Below, piece by piece: positions 9,173 through 18,429 of a DNA stretch of 42,776 nucleotides. The DNA is from an uncultured Chlorobiaceae bacterium (lineage in GTDB: Bacteria; Bacteroidota; Chlorobiia; Chlorobiales; Chlorobiaceae): the NCBI GenBank assembly GCA_903915955.1, contig CAIWUU010000141.1, positions 1-42,776 on the forward strand. Direction: 5' to 3'. Below the pieces are notes generated by a model that saw only the letters and a list, made by a program, of their open reading frames with translations, was not told where the DNA came from and searched no databases. Both the position numbers and the translations under genes were made by a program. Every line of letters starts with the position of its first letter. Position 1 is the stretch's first letter.

Positions 9173-9724
9173 TCAATCAACAGCTATATTTCGGATTACT
9201 TTCGCAGGATTACCCGCAGCAATAGCGTAATCCGGTATACTACGAGTCACTACCGAATTTGCACCTATTACCGCATTCTTGCCTATTTTAACACCGGGCA
9301 AAATTGCCACGCCTATACCAATCCAGCACCCCTCACCAATTTCAACCGATCCTGCAGAAGTGACTGGCTGACTGCTTATCGGCAGGCTGGTATTTTGATA
9401 TCCATGATTACAATCACCAATATAGACACGATCTGAAATCAAAGCACTCTTTCGAATCAGGATAAGTGTCGAAATACTCATGGTGCAAAATCTTCCGATA
9501 TACACATTATCCTCAACAACTAACCTTCCTTTAGAGCCATCAAATGAGATCCATGCAAATTCATTAAAGGTGACATCTTTTCCGCACTCTATTTGCGACA
9601 TTCCATTAGACTGAAAACCTCTACTTATTAATCCGGAACCCCATGCATTAAAATTTCGGCTTACTGTCAGTGTTCTAAGTTTATTTCTGATTTTATTAAT
9701 GTATTGTCCTGACTTTTTAAACAT
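9173..9724 (-). CDS. Hexapeptide-repeat acyltransferase (WbbJ/Maa-like)
   Basis: This 183-aa left-handed beta-helix acyltransferase carries imperfect hexapeptide repeats, for example VEIGEGCWIGIGVAILPGVK and IGKNAVIGANSVV. It ends in the family's usual IPDYAIAAGNPAKVIR. A histidine in YIGDCNHGYQN is the likely catalytic residue. It probably O- or N-acetylates a sugar using acetyl-CoA. It sits in the AT-rich modification block between a radical SAM gene and two methyltransferase genes. Confidence 0.85.
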   Translation of the reverse strand: MFKKSGQYINKIRNKLRTLTVSRNFNAWGSGLISRGFQSNGMSQIECGKDVTFNEFAWISFDGSKGRLVVEDNVYIGRFCTMSISTLILIRKSALISDRVYIGDCNHGYQNTSLPISSQPVTSAGSVEIGEGCWIGIGVAILPGVKIGKNAVIGANSVVTRSIPDYAIAAGNPAKVIRNIAVD

Positions 9725-9756
9725 TTGTTATATGAATTCAATATTTTTCATCAAAA

Positions 9757-10776
9757 TTAATACCTCATCTGGTAATAGGGACAATTTGCGCAACATTTCG
9801 GGCTTTTCTTGATAAAGCTTTTGCGAAATAGCTCAATTTTTTTTGAACTCCAGATCTTATCAAATGGTTCTTCAAATGCATTTCCAAAGCTCGTCTCATC
9901 TTCATAGAGTACTATACAGCATGGTTTTACAACACCGTCAACCCTGATTGCAGGTGCACTCCAGGGAGCATCACAAACACTGGTACTTGCTTTAAACTGT
10001 TCTGTTTTTATGGTAAGCTTTGCATACCTCTTCTGAAAAACAGTTATTGTATTGATCAGATTATCTGCCTGCTCAACATCAAGAACGCCATCTTTTTTTC
10101 CCATATTAAAAAAAGGCTGTAAAAATACATTTAACGGCCCTATTTCGTTTAATTTAGCAAGCAGGTCAGGTAAATTATCTATATTCCATTTACTGACCGT
10201 AATTCGTATACTGATTTTATTGCGAAATCGTTTTACTATTTCACCAAGACGATTAAACAACAGATTTACATTTGTGCCTTCCCTCACCAATTTTACCGTA
10301 TTTTCATCAAGCGAATCAATTGATATAGAGAGACTGGTTAATCCGGCATCAAATAATTTAGCATATATATCTATTGATGTAACAAGAAGATTTGAGTTGA
10401 TTTCGATACGATCAAATTTACAACTGTCACTTGCAATTTTTATAATTTCATAAATATCAGAATGCATAGTTGTTTCACCAATTCCTTGTGGCATAAACAA
10501 TACGGCTGGCGGAACATGTTCTATAATTTTTTTATAATCATTCGGATATATATGCTTGTTTTTCCAGTTATTCTCTTTTCTGTTAATTGTCCTTATACAT
10601 CCTGCACAGGAAAGGTTACAGTGGGTTGTTATCTCAACAACAACCATATCAAGTTTTGACGGGACTTGATACCCTGTAATACCTACTTTTTTACCTATTT
10701 TTCTAATTACACCACTTAAGCCATCCTTACTATAAATATCAGATAATACTTTTGCTATTTTTACAGCTTTTTTCAT
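9757..10776 (-). CDS. Radical SAM protein with C-terminal SPASM-like cysteines
   Basis: The radical SAM cluster motif is CNLSCAGC (C53, C57, C60), which would ligate a 4Fe-4S cluster and cleave S-adenosylmethionine. The C-terminal part has CDAPW, VKPCC and CCANCPYY, typical of auxiliary-cluster (SPASM) domains. The 339-aa length is usual. It is unlikely to be a peptide-modifying enzyme here because no small precursor gene is visible; an unusual sugar modification is an inference from context. It lies next to the LIC12162-family transferase gene (15-base gap). Confidence 0.8.
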   Translation of the reverse strand: MKKAVKIAKVLSDIYSKDGLSGVIRKIGKKVGITGYQVPSKLDMVVVEITTHCNLSCAGCIRTINRKENNWKNKHIYPNDYKKIIEHVPPAVLFMPQGIGETTMHSDIYEIIKIASDSCKFDRIEINSNLLVTSIDIYAKLFDAGLTSLSISIDSLDENTVKLVREGTNVNLLFNRLGEIVKRFRNKISIRITVSKWNIDNLPDLLAKLNEIGPLNVFLQPFFNMGKKDGVLDVEQADNLINTITVFQKRYAKLTIKTEQFKASTSVCDAPWSAPAIRVDGVVKPCCIVLYEDETSFGNAFEEPFDKIWSSKKIELFRKSFIKKSPKCCANCPYYQMRY

Positions 10777-10791
10777 CTTGCCTTATCTTTA

Positions 10792-12570
10792 TTATAAATA
10801 CTTTTCAAGTATTTTTTTCAATACTTGAACAGGTTTTTTTTCTATTCTTGCATACTGATCACAAAACAGTTTTCGTGCTTGCTGAACATCATCACTCTTC
10901 CACCAGGCATCAACATTATCCCATCTTACTGTGACCATTTTCGCAGCCTCCTCGGCAGTATAGGCAAGAATACCTGCATTGTGAAGCTGTTCATAATATG
11001 GCTTTGCTTTTGGTATTAAATGATTTAACCCATTATACCAAAAGCAGATGGTTGGTATATTCATTGAAAGGTTTTCAAGAATACCGGTAGAATCGTATGA
11101 ATGAACTACCAATCGACTGTCTGCAATTATTTTACTGATGGGAGTTCCACCCTCGTCTACAGATAATTGTGCATTAAAATCATGCCAGCGCTTGCTTTCT
11201 GACCAGTATAAACTCTTTGATGCATAGTGCAACCTGATTGAAAGATGGTTTTGTATCCTTTCGGGCAATGACTGAACAAAACGATACTGCTCATCCTGAT
11301 ATAGCTTATGCTCATAATCACTGTCAAATGGCTGGTCACGCATTGGAATATGAACCTCTATTAATAATAATCCACCATTATTGTTTCTGTTATTTTCCTT
11401 TTGGCCAGCCATTTTAAATATAAAAGCAGGAATATTATGCTTATTTCCATTTGTCCAGCCCCATGTAATAAACTTGTCGGATGCTGTCTGATCGGGCCAA
11501 TAACGATTACCGGAATATTTATGTGTACCATAATTATTACCATGCTGTCCCACAAAATACTTTATGCCTTTCTCAACCTTTGAACCTGTCCATGCCTTGA
11601 ATACTTCATCCGTATCAAAGCTATTGGATGTAAATATATATTTTGGTTTAGCTGGCCACACCAGTAATTCCGTTTGACGACGAAGTGCACTATATCCTTC
11701 AAGAAAACAAACAGGAATAATATCTTTTAAAGATAATCTGACAAACTTTTCATATCCTTTGTGATGTTCACTATTAATATGGAAAGTGTCTCGTGTTTTT
11801 TTATCAGGGTTAACGCCCGTTATTTCCGGGCTTTCCCATAATTGAGGGAATTGCCAAAGACTAACTTGCAGTTTTATCTCCTCTTTTAACGGCAAATATG
11901 TATTAACTATAAATGCATCATTATTTTTGCTCAACCTGTAAAGTTGCTTTTTTGAAGCCGCAATAATTTTTTTTATTGCTCTTTCTTTAGAATTTATATC
12001 AGAACGCGATTCAGAATTATCGTTTTCACCAATATTAGACAAGCTTATATTTAATTTATCTGTTCCAATAAAAGCTAAAACCTTGGAATATAAAGATAAA
12101 TTCCAGCTATCTTTCATGCAACTCTGCCAAAATTCGAGAGACGTTTTTTTAGCCAGAATATCAGCACTTGAATCAATAATCGTTGTACCGATAACATCAT
12201 ACTCACGCAACACCTGCTCTATAGCAAAATACCTATTAAAAGTTATTGCAACATAACGCTGAAGCCAATGACCGAGCAAAATCTCCCAATAACGCTCACT
12301 GTATTGAGTTCCTTGAAATTTATTCAAGACTGACGTCAATTCACTCAGTAATGTTTTGGCAAGTAATTGAACATAAATAATGCTATTATCTTTTTGACCA
12401 TGATCCAAGCCAAACGGCCTGGCTGTGATCGCATCCATTTTCTGCCAAACATGTTTTCGATCATAAAGACAGCACCACTCGCCAAGAAATATTACAGGAC
12501 AATCAAACTTCCATGTCCGTTCATCTGCTGTGGTAATTAAATAACGTGGGATTTTAGGCAATAGTGACAA
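10792..12570 (-). CDS. LIC12162-family putative transferase
   Basis: This 592-aa protein resembles the LIC12162 family of putative surface-glycan transferases first noted in Leptospira. It opens with RYLITTADERTWKF and FLGEWCCLY, and later has GQHGNNYGTH and SYDSTGILENLSMNIPTICFW, which look like the donor-binding region of a GT-B type enzyme. The biochemical activity of the family is, to my knowledge, not established. The start is uncertain: the open frame begins with TTG at 12570 with no clear ribosome site, and a second TTG lies three codons later. It may form a functional pair with the downstream radical SAM gene. Confidence 0.7.
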   Translation of the reverse strand: MSLLPKIPRYLITTADERTWKFDCPVIFLGEWCCLYDRKHVWQKMDAITARPFGLDHGQKDNSIIYVQLLAKTLLSELTSVLNKFQGTQYSERYWEILLGHWLQRYVAITFNRYFAIEQVLREYDVIGTTIIDSSADILAKKTSLEFWQSCMKDSWNLSLYSKVLAFIGTDKLNISLSNIGENDNSESRSDINSKERAIKKIIAASKKQLYRLSKNNDAFIVNTYLPLKEEIKLQVSLWQFPQLWESPEITGVNPDKKTRDTFHINSEHHKGYEKFVRLSLKDIIPVCFLEGYSALRRQTELLVWPAKPKYIFTSNSFDTDEVFKAWTGSKVEKGIKYFVGQHGNNYGTHKYSGNRYWPDQTASDKFITWGWTNGNKHNIPAFIFKMAGQKENNRNNNGGLLLIEVHIPMRDQPFDSDYEHKLYQDEQYRFVQSLPERIQNHLSIRLHYASKSLYWSESKRWHDFNAQLSVDEGGTPISKIIADSRLVVHSYDSTGILENLSMNIPTICFWYNGLNHLIPKAKPYYEQLHNAGILAYTAEEAAKMVTVRWDNVDAWWKSDDVQQARKLFCDQYARIEKKPVQVLKKILEKYL

Positions 12571-12702
12571 AAAATTTTAAATATTTTTTCTTATTATTCA
12601 ATAAATTCGCTATAAATTACTGCGGAGCGATACGAATATTGAAAATCAAGAAATTCCGTTTAACTGATACGCAAATATATGGTAAGCTTGGTAGCGGGGA
12701 TG

Positions 12703-13782
12703 CTATTTGCTTTCAAGAAATGCCATAAAACCACCTTCTTTATTGGTTAGTCGCTTTCCAATAGCCATAAGCTTAGTTTCATATACATTATAACTTATTA
12801 AAGCAATAATAACAGTCAGAATACATGTTATGGTAAAAACAAGATATACATTATCTATACCGATCAATTTTAATCCATTTTTCAGGTAGAGAGCAATGAT
12901 TGGATGTAAAAGATATACTCCGTAAGTAGCAACACCAAACAGCTCCAGAGGATAGGCGATTACCTTCGGCGCATATTGATAAAGGTCAAATTTGTAAAAA
13001 GATATCACAAATATAATTGAAAAAAACATAAACATGAGTCTATTCCATCCGGTAACAATATGTATCTGGTCTCCACTTACGGGATAATACAAGAAAAAGA
13101 GTACCGGAATCAGAAATAAGCATAAATTCAATACATGTCCAATCTTAAAAGTATTAAGATTATAAAATATTGCAATACCTGATGCATATAAAAACAGGTT
13201 ATTAAACGGGTTTACGTATGTCACCCACTGAGAAGCTATTGTATCACTACTTTTTAATAAGTAAAATGAAAATATTACTGACATAACAAAGGAAAGAAAA
13301 ACAAACAAATTGCCATATATTTTATTTTTGCTATAAAAACCAATAACTATCGGAGTCAATGAGTAATAAACCATCTCATTCCCTATTGACCATGCTCCGG
13401 TATTTATATAGGCATCGGGCTTAATAAAGCCAAATACCGTTGTCATATTTGCAATAATACTGATTATCGATATTGATTCTCCCTGGATGTATAGCGGCAC
13501 CAAGGCAAGGAAAATACAAATCCATAGCAATGGCCATATTCTAAATATCCGTCTTATAAAAAAAAATACTGCAGTTTGTGCGTCAACTATATAATTTGAA
13601 TATACAATTGACATACTTAAACCAGAGAGTATAAAAAAAATCGATACCCCATATATTCCGAGACGCCCTAACAACACCGAAGAATCATTTGCAAAAAAGA
13701 CGCCGCCTGTCAAATGGTAAATCATTATCGATATTGCCATTAACCCCCTCAACCAATCAAGGGAATATATTCTTTCACGCAT
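12703..13782 (-). CDS. Acyltransferase 3 family membrane protein (OafA/WecH-like)
   Basis: This 359-aa integral membrane protein has about ten hydrophobic segments. Its N-terminus, SLDWLRGLMAISIMIYHLTGG, carries the family's conserved Arg and His. Such proteins O-acetylate sugars of lipid-linked or surface glycans in the membrane. The ATG at 13782 was chosen over a TTG two codons upstream. An AT-rich 130-base gap follows it and a 47-base gap precedes it, so this gene may be transcribed partly on its own. Confidence 0.82.
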   Translation of the reverse strand: MRERIYSLDWLRGLMAISIMIYHLTGGVFFANDSSVLLGRLGIYGVSIFFILSGLSMSIVYSNYIVDAQTAVFFFIRRIFRIWPLLWICIFLALVPLYIQGESISIISIIANMTTVFGFIKPDAYINTGAWSIGNEMVYYSLTPIVIGFYSKNKIYGNLFVFLSFVMSVIFSFYLLKSSDTIASQWVTYVNPFNNLFLYASGIAIFYNLNTFKIGHVLNLCLFLIPVLFFLYYPVSGDQIHIVTGWNRLMFMFFSIIFVISFYKFDLYQYAPKVIAYPLELFGVATYGVYLLHPIIALYLKNGLKLIGIDNVYLVFTITCILTVIIALISYNVYETKLMAIGKRLTNKEGGFMAFLESK

Positions 13783-13829
13783 TTTCAACGTTTATTATAA
13801 TGGATATAATTTCCAATAACCTGTACAGT

Positions 13830-14888
13830 TCAAAACATATCCCATTCAAGTCCTGTCCCTTTAGCAACATCATGCTTTATGGATTTGCCCAATACCACAT
13901 CAAAATATTTTGTAGGTAATCCAAAACCCGGCCTGATTGCTCGAACATTCTCACGGGTGAGTATATCTCCTCTCTTGATATCTTTTACCACATACAATGA
14001 GCGTCTGAACTGCAGTGACTTTTTTTCCTGCTCGCTGCAACCATAGCTGACCTGCCCTAGAGATTGCCATGCACGTTCAGTTTCTACAACTAGTTGAGCC
14101 ATTTCAGCTGGCTCCATGGAAAATACACTGTCTACTCCGCCAGCAGCGCGATTGAGTGTGAAATGTTTTTCTATAACTGTAACACCAAACGACACGCTTG
14201 CAACAGAAACACCAACTCCCATTGTATGATCCGATAGCCCCACTTCACAGTCAAACAGCTCCCGGAGATGAGGAATGGTCACAAGATTTGTATTTGCAGG
14301 AGTAGCTGGATAGCTGCTTGTACATTTGAGCAATATCAAATCTTTACACCCTGCATTTCGTGCTGCGCGAACAGTTTCATCCAATTCACCTGCGGTAGCC
14401 ATACCTGTAGAGATAATCAATGGTTTACCCGTAGCTGCAACTCGCTTTATCAACGCAATATCGGTGTTCTCAAAAGAGGCGATTTTGTAGCATGGAATAT
14501 CAAGTGTTTCAAGAAAATCTACCGAAGTATCATCAAACGGCGTACTGAAAACAATAAGACCAAGCTCACGAGCTCGGTCGAAAATAGGTTTATGCCACTC
14601 CCAGGGAGTATCAGCCTCGCCGTAGAGTTTATAAAGTGATGTGCCTGACCATAAACTGCCTGGATCGCTGATATGAAACTCACGCTCGTCGATATCAATG
14701 GTCATAGTGTCGGGTGTATAAGTCTGGATTTTCAGTGCATGAGCACCCGACCCGGCGGCAGCCTCAACAATTTTCAGTGCACGGTCAAGAGAGTGATTAT
14801 GGTTCCCTGACATTTCGGCGATGATGAAGGGCGGATGGTTTTTTCCTATTAACCGACTGCCAATTTTGATACCTTCAGCCATGAGCAT
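13830..14888 (-). CDS. pseI: Pseudaminic acid synthase
   Basis: The enzyme condenses 2,4-diacetamido-2,4,6-trideoxy-L-altrose with phosphoenolpyruvate to give pseudaminic acid. The NeuB-type TIM barrel shows FIIAEMSGNHNHSLDRAL, ALKIQTYTPDT, VFSTPFDDTSVDFLE, KIASFENTD, LLKCTSSYPA, GLSDHT and IEKHFTLNR. The last 60 residues form the SAF (antifreeze-like) domain with RRSLYVVKDIKRGD. The 352-aa length fits PseI. Start: the ATG at 14888 has AGAGG just upstream, inside the end of the pseG-pseH gene (14-base overlap). It is the last enzyme of the pseudaminate set except CMP activation. Confidence 0.92.
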   Translation of the reverse strand: MLMAEGIKIGSRLIGKNHPPFIIAEMSGNHNHSLDRALKIVEAAAGSGAHALKIQTYTPDTMTIDIDEREFHISDPGSLWSGTSLYKLYGEADTPWEWHKPIFDRARELGLIVFSTPFDDTSVDFLETLDIPCYKIASFENTDIALIKRVAATGKPLIISTGMATAGELDETVRAARNAGCKDLILLKCTSSYPATPANTNLVTIPHLRELFDCEVGLSDHTMGVGVSVASVSFGVTVIEKHFTLNRAAGGVDSVFSMEPAEMAQLVVETERAWQSLGQVSYGCSEQEKKSLQFRRSLYVVKDIKRGDILTRENVRAIRPGFGLPTKYFDVVLGKSIKHDVAKGTGLEWDMF

Positions 14889-16392
14889 GAATCCTCTTTA
14901 AATATGAGGTGGACTCAGCTTTATAGCCCGCCCCTGAAAACAAATGATGAGAACGTTCATTTCCTCCAAGCACAACTGCTTTAATAACATCTATTTCAGG
15001 CCTGAATTTTTTCAGCCACTCCTCTGCACTTTGTAACAACTCATATCCTATCCCTGAGAGATGAATATCTGGAACAACATAAATAGAAACATCTGCCACA
15101 CTATCCTGGATATCGAATCGAACAACCCCTACAGCAACCTCATGCAGAGTCCCGATAAGCAACGCCCTTTCAGAAGATGATAAAACCGCAGCAAACCATT
15201 TTTGATGATCACGCCATTCAATCTTGTGACTATTGCGTGATACGGCCCTGATCATGTTATGATTGCGCCATTTGAACAGGTTTTCAGAATCATCCAAGGT
15301 AGAAATTCGGATCTCTATCCCGCTACAGCGCATTTCTCTGATTACTCGTAAAACGCCTTTTCCATCTACAGCACAAAAAGCGTTACGCGAAAGTAGTCGA
15401 AGTAGGTTGGTATTTTCAATGAGTGCAAACAGATGACGATGTATCGAACCGGTAACATCTTCATCGGTGTCAGGTGCATACAATAAACCTTCACAAGCTG
15501 CATCTCTGACCTGCATGATCTGATTTTCAGCAGTAGCAATAGCAATGGTGGGCAAACCCAAGCAACAGCGCTCCCAGGTTGCAGAACCACCTGCTCCTAT
15601 CGCAAGATCGGCAGCAGCCATCAACTCACCCATGCGGCTGGTTTGAACATGGGAAGTAAATTCACGGGCAGCACATAAAGCTTCAATCTGCGCTCTGAAT
15701 GGGTTTTGCAGACCAATAACCACATCAACATGAATGCTGCCCAGTCTATTGCCGTCTAATGCAGAGAGAGCTTTGGCGGTATAATTTTCAGTATCAACTC
15801 CCCCAAAAAAGAGCAAAATCCGTTTTACCGGTACTGTTCGAGGCTTAAGTTGTTGACGCAACTGACGAAACTCATCTCGGAGCAATGCGTAGCGGGGTCC
15901 AAGCAACAATTTACAATATGCTGGAACTTTGCCTGCATAACGGGCTTCCATGTCAGAGTAGAAATTTTGATCCAGCAGCACATCACAATCATGAGGGCGA
16001 TCAGCAATATCATCTATAACCAGAATACGCCTGACCGTTTGTCGAAGTGCTGACTCCCAGCGTGAATCCAATGCATAGTGGTCAACAATCATCCACTCCC
16101 AGGTTTTATCTGAGAGTACCTGAACCACAGCTTCAGCATCGGCGGATTGAGTTGTTTCAAGCCAGTGAGAATGAGCCAGATCTTCTGCAAAAGAGTCGGT
16201 AGGCAGGCCCTCAAGAAGAGTGCATTCATAACCCTTCTCAGTCAAAATCTTCTGCAGATATTGTGGAAGATGACGACTTATAAATCGAATTGCAATAGCC
16301 CGGGTATGCAAGGCATCAGCCAAAGTCAGACAACGCATGAAATGTCCCGTACCTATCTGGCCTGAGGCATCAACACGAATGGCGACGTTCAT
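14875..16392 (-). CDS. PseG-PseH fusion: UDP-sugar hydrolase plus N-acetyltransferase
   Basis: The N-terminal 340 residues are PseG-like, with VDASGQIGTGHFMRCLTLADAL containing the family's catalytic His, then FFGGVDTENYT and GAGGSATWERCCLGLP. This half removes UDP from 2,4-diacetamido-2,4,6-trideoxy-altrose. The last 155 residues are a GNAT acetyltransferase like PseH, from EIRISTLDDSENLFKWRN to GNERSHHLFSGAGY. That half acetylates the 4-amino group before hydrolysis, so the fusion joins two consecutive steps. I chose the ATG at 16392; a GTG at 16401 directly after the upstream stop is possible. The 505-aa length is the sum of the two usual proteins. Confidence 0.88.
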   Translation of the reverse strand: MNVAIRVDASGQIGTGHFMRCLTLADALHTRAIAIRFISRHLPQYLQKILTEKGYECTLLEGLPTDSFAEDLAHSHWLETTQSADAEAVVQVLSDKTWEWMIVDHYALDSRWESALRQTVRRILVIDDIADRPHDCDVLLDQNFYSDMEARYAGKVPAYCKLLLGPRYALLRDEFRQLRQQLKPRTVPVKRILLFFGGVDTENYTAKALSALDGNRLGSIHVDVVIGLQNPFRAQIEALCAAREFTSHVQTSRMGELMAAADLAIGAGGSATWERCCLGLPTIAIATAENQIMQVRDAACEGLLYAPDTDEDVTGSIHRHLFALIENTNLLRLLSRNAFCAVDGKGVLRVIREMRCSGIEIRISTLDDSENLFKWRNHNMIRAVSRNSHKIEWRDHQKWFAAVLSSSERALLIGTLHEVAVGVVRFDIQDSVADVSIYVVPDIHLSGIGYELLQSAEEWLKKFRPEIDVIKAVVLGGNERSHHLFSGAGYKAESTSYLKRIHAHG

Positions 16393-16401
16393 TTGATGCA
16401 C

Positions 16402-18429
16402 TCAATTCAATCGTTTAAATCCAGCATGACATACAGGCCCTTTAAGCAAACTTGTCACATCCCGTCCATCTTCACACTCTCTGATCAAACCAAATACCGG
16501 ATCAAGAGCGTCAAAAAAACCTGCAACAACATCAGGAGTATGCTCAATACAGACATAGACACTGTTGCCAGCGATATATCCTTTTGCAAGCATCTCTTGA
16601 GTAATCAGGGTTTTATATGCCAGTGAACCGTAACTCCGGAAAGTGAAACCGGTAAGAGAAGGCAATCCCCAGTGATCGATCTTTAACCCATGCTTGTCGG
16701 CAAGCTTCTGCCAGCCTTGGCGGATCGTCAAGCCCGTCGTCGTGATGCTCTCCCATGACTTAAGACGTTCCATAACTTCCAGCGTTTTAAGTGCCGCAGT
16801 CGGGCCAATACGTTCTGTCCAGAAGGTGCTGCTGATGAAGGTACTTTGCGCAGCCTCCATTACCGAGCGTTTGCCAATAGTGGCTGTGATTGCATAGCCA
16901 TTACCCAGAGCCTTGCCAAACATGGCCATGTCCGGTTCAACTCCATACTTTTTATGCAAACCGCCAAAAGTCTCACGAAAACCGGAAGTACATTCATCAA
17001 AGATCAGAACAATCCCCCTGTGAGTTGCAAGTTTGCGCACTTTATGAAGAAAATTATCTTCGGGGCCCATATTGCGAACCACCTCCATCTTGATCACCCC
17101 GATATCATGCAGACTGACCAGCGCTTCAAGTTCCTCAAAATTGTTATAGTTGAACGGAAAGACTGTTCCTCTCAGACTTTGCGGAACACCATTCGGCTCA
17201 AGACCTGGCAATAAATGTCCTGCCAGATTTTTGTAATCTCCGAGATTTGCAGAAAGATACCAATCATGCCATCCGTGGTAACCGCAGATTGCAACGTTAT
17301 CTTTTCCGGTAGCAGCACGTGCAATACGGATTGCGATTGCATTGGCCTCCCCACCTGATCGAGCAAGTCGCACCATATCTGCCCAAGGGTGCAGTTCAAT
17401 CAGCTTTTCGGCCAAATAGACCTCTTCAGGACAATTGAACGTTGACATGTTGCCATTATCAATTGTTTTTCTCACGACATCATCGACTTCAGGATGACCA
17501 TATCCCAATGTGTTGGTGCCGATACCCATGATCGCCATGTCAGTATATTCATTTCCATCCAGATCCCATACCTTGCACCCTTTTGCCTTGCTGAAATATG
17601 CCGGCCACTGCTCGGGCAGAAACATCTCGGCACGCTTGGAAAGCAGCATGTTGCCACCGGGTATAATTTGTTTTGCTCGTTTCCAAAGTTTCTGTCCTTT
17701 ACCCATGGTGGCTCCTTCGTTACGGATGGTATGCTGATTAATGCTGAATATTTCCGGTTGCTGACGCTGGAGATCATGCACCTCCAGCCAGGTAAAATCA
17801 GTGCGCGGATGAAAATGCCGGAACACCTTTTCAATGACGATGAAATCCGCCGGGTCATCGACAGTCCAGCGCAGAGCCGACAAATCCTCACTATGCTGCA
17901 TTGCTGCCCTGGAGAAAAAAGCGGTTTCACGTAAATAGGGAGTAACATGCTCTCGTTCAAAAGATAACCGGGCTTCCCTGGCGGCCTTTTCAAGCGATTT
18001 ACCGGTAAAGACCTCAATATCAAGACCGTCTGGATAGGTGGGCGGATTGATATTGCTGTAGTAATCAACTCCGGCAGCCTTGAATCCGCGAATACATTCG
18101 TCTACAAGCTCCGGATCGACAAGCGGGCAGTCACCGGTTATCCGGACAACCACATCCGCACCGTGGACTTTGGCTGCCTCAGCATAGCGGTCGAGAACAT
18201 CATTTTCACTCCCCTGCTCGCAGGCATAGCCCAGATAACGGACATATTCGACCAACGGTTTATTATGTTCATCGGTTGAAGTCGCGACCACAATCCGGTC
18301 AATCTCCCTCGAAGCAGACAGACGCGACAGAAGAAGTTCAATCATAGGCACACCTCCAACAGGTTTCATTACCTTGTTGGGAAGTCGTGTGGAGCCCATA
18401 CGGGCTTGGACAAGCGCAACAACTTTCAT
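16402..18429 (-). CDS. SpsF/PseF-like cytidylyltransferase fused to class III aminotransferase
   Basis: Residues 1-235 form a CMP-sugar synthetase of the SpsF group (ALVQARMGSTRLPNKVMKPVGG, RITGDCPLVDPELVDE). Residues 242-675 form a class III PLP aminotransferase of the glutamate-1-semialdehyde type, with GGNMLLSKR, RLARSGGEANAIAIRIAR, FDECTSGFR and the PLP lysine K506 in FGKALGNG. The first half would activate the nonulosonate to its CMP form. The second probably transfers an amino group to a keto-sugar, since a haem role is unlikely in this setting. At the junction lies an in-frame ATG (17706) with GAAGGAG five bases upstream, so the aminotransferase may also be made separately. The start overlaps the preceding gene by ATGA. 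Confidence 0.87.
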   Translation of the reverse strand: MKVVALVQARMGSTRLPNKVMKPVGGVPMIELLLSRLSASREIDRIVVATSTDEHNKPLVEYVRYLGYACEQGSENDVLDRYAEAAKVHGADVVVRITGDCPLVDPELVDECIRGFKAAGVDYYSNINPPTYPDGLDIEVFTGKSLEKAAREARLSFEREHVTPYLRETAFFSRAAMQHSEDLSALRWTVDDPADFIVIEKVFRHFHPRTDFTWLEVHDLQRQQPEIFSINQHTIRNEGATMGKGQKLWKRAKQIIPGGNMLLSKRAEMFLPEQWPAYFSKAKGCKVWDLDGNEYTDMAIMGIGTNTLGYGHPEVDDVVRKTIDNGNMSTFNCPEEVYLAEKLIELHPWADMVRLARSGGEANAIAIRIARAATGKDNVAICGYHGWHDWYLSANLGDYKNLAGHLLPGLEPNGVPQSLRGTVFPFNYNNFEELEALVSLHDIGVIKMEVVRNMGPEDNFLHKVRKLATHRGIVLIFDECTSGFRETFGGLHKKYGVEPDMAMFGKALGNGYAITATIGKRSVMEAAQSTFISSTFWTERIGPTAALKTLEVMERLKSWESITTTGLTIRQGWQKLADKHGLKIDHWGLPSLTGFTFRSYGSLAYKTLITQEMLAKGYIAGNSVYVCIEHTPDVVAGFFDALDPVFGLIRECEDGRDVTSLLKGPVCHAGFKRLN
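17706..17718 (-). promoter_or_regulatory. Strong internal ribosome site and ATG at the fusion junction
   Basis: On the minus strand GAAGGAG (17712-17718) is followed after CCACC by ATG whose first base is 17706, in frame with the aminotransferase half of the fused gene. The spacing is near ideal. It is either a relic of the former gene boundary or a working internal start producing a separate 434-residue aminotransferase. Confidence 0.55.

Noticed and set aside
12571-12702. AT-rich gap with a small plus-strand open frame (KIKKFRLTD...)
   Set aside because: It has only a TTG start, no ribosome site and runs into the end of the acyltransferase gene; no convincing promoter or RNA was found either.
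16402-17706. Aminotransferase half as a haem-pathway glutamate-1-semialdehyde aminomutase
   Set aside because: The domain is of that fold, but the fusion to a CMP-sugar synthetase and the nonulosonate neighbours make a sugar substrate far more likely.
17472-18068. 198-codon minus-strand open frame overlapping the fusion gene
   Set aside because: It is in another frame of the cytidylyltransferase-aminotransferase gene and has no domain pattern.
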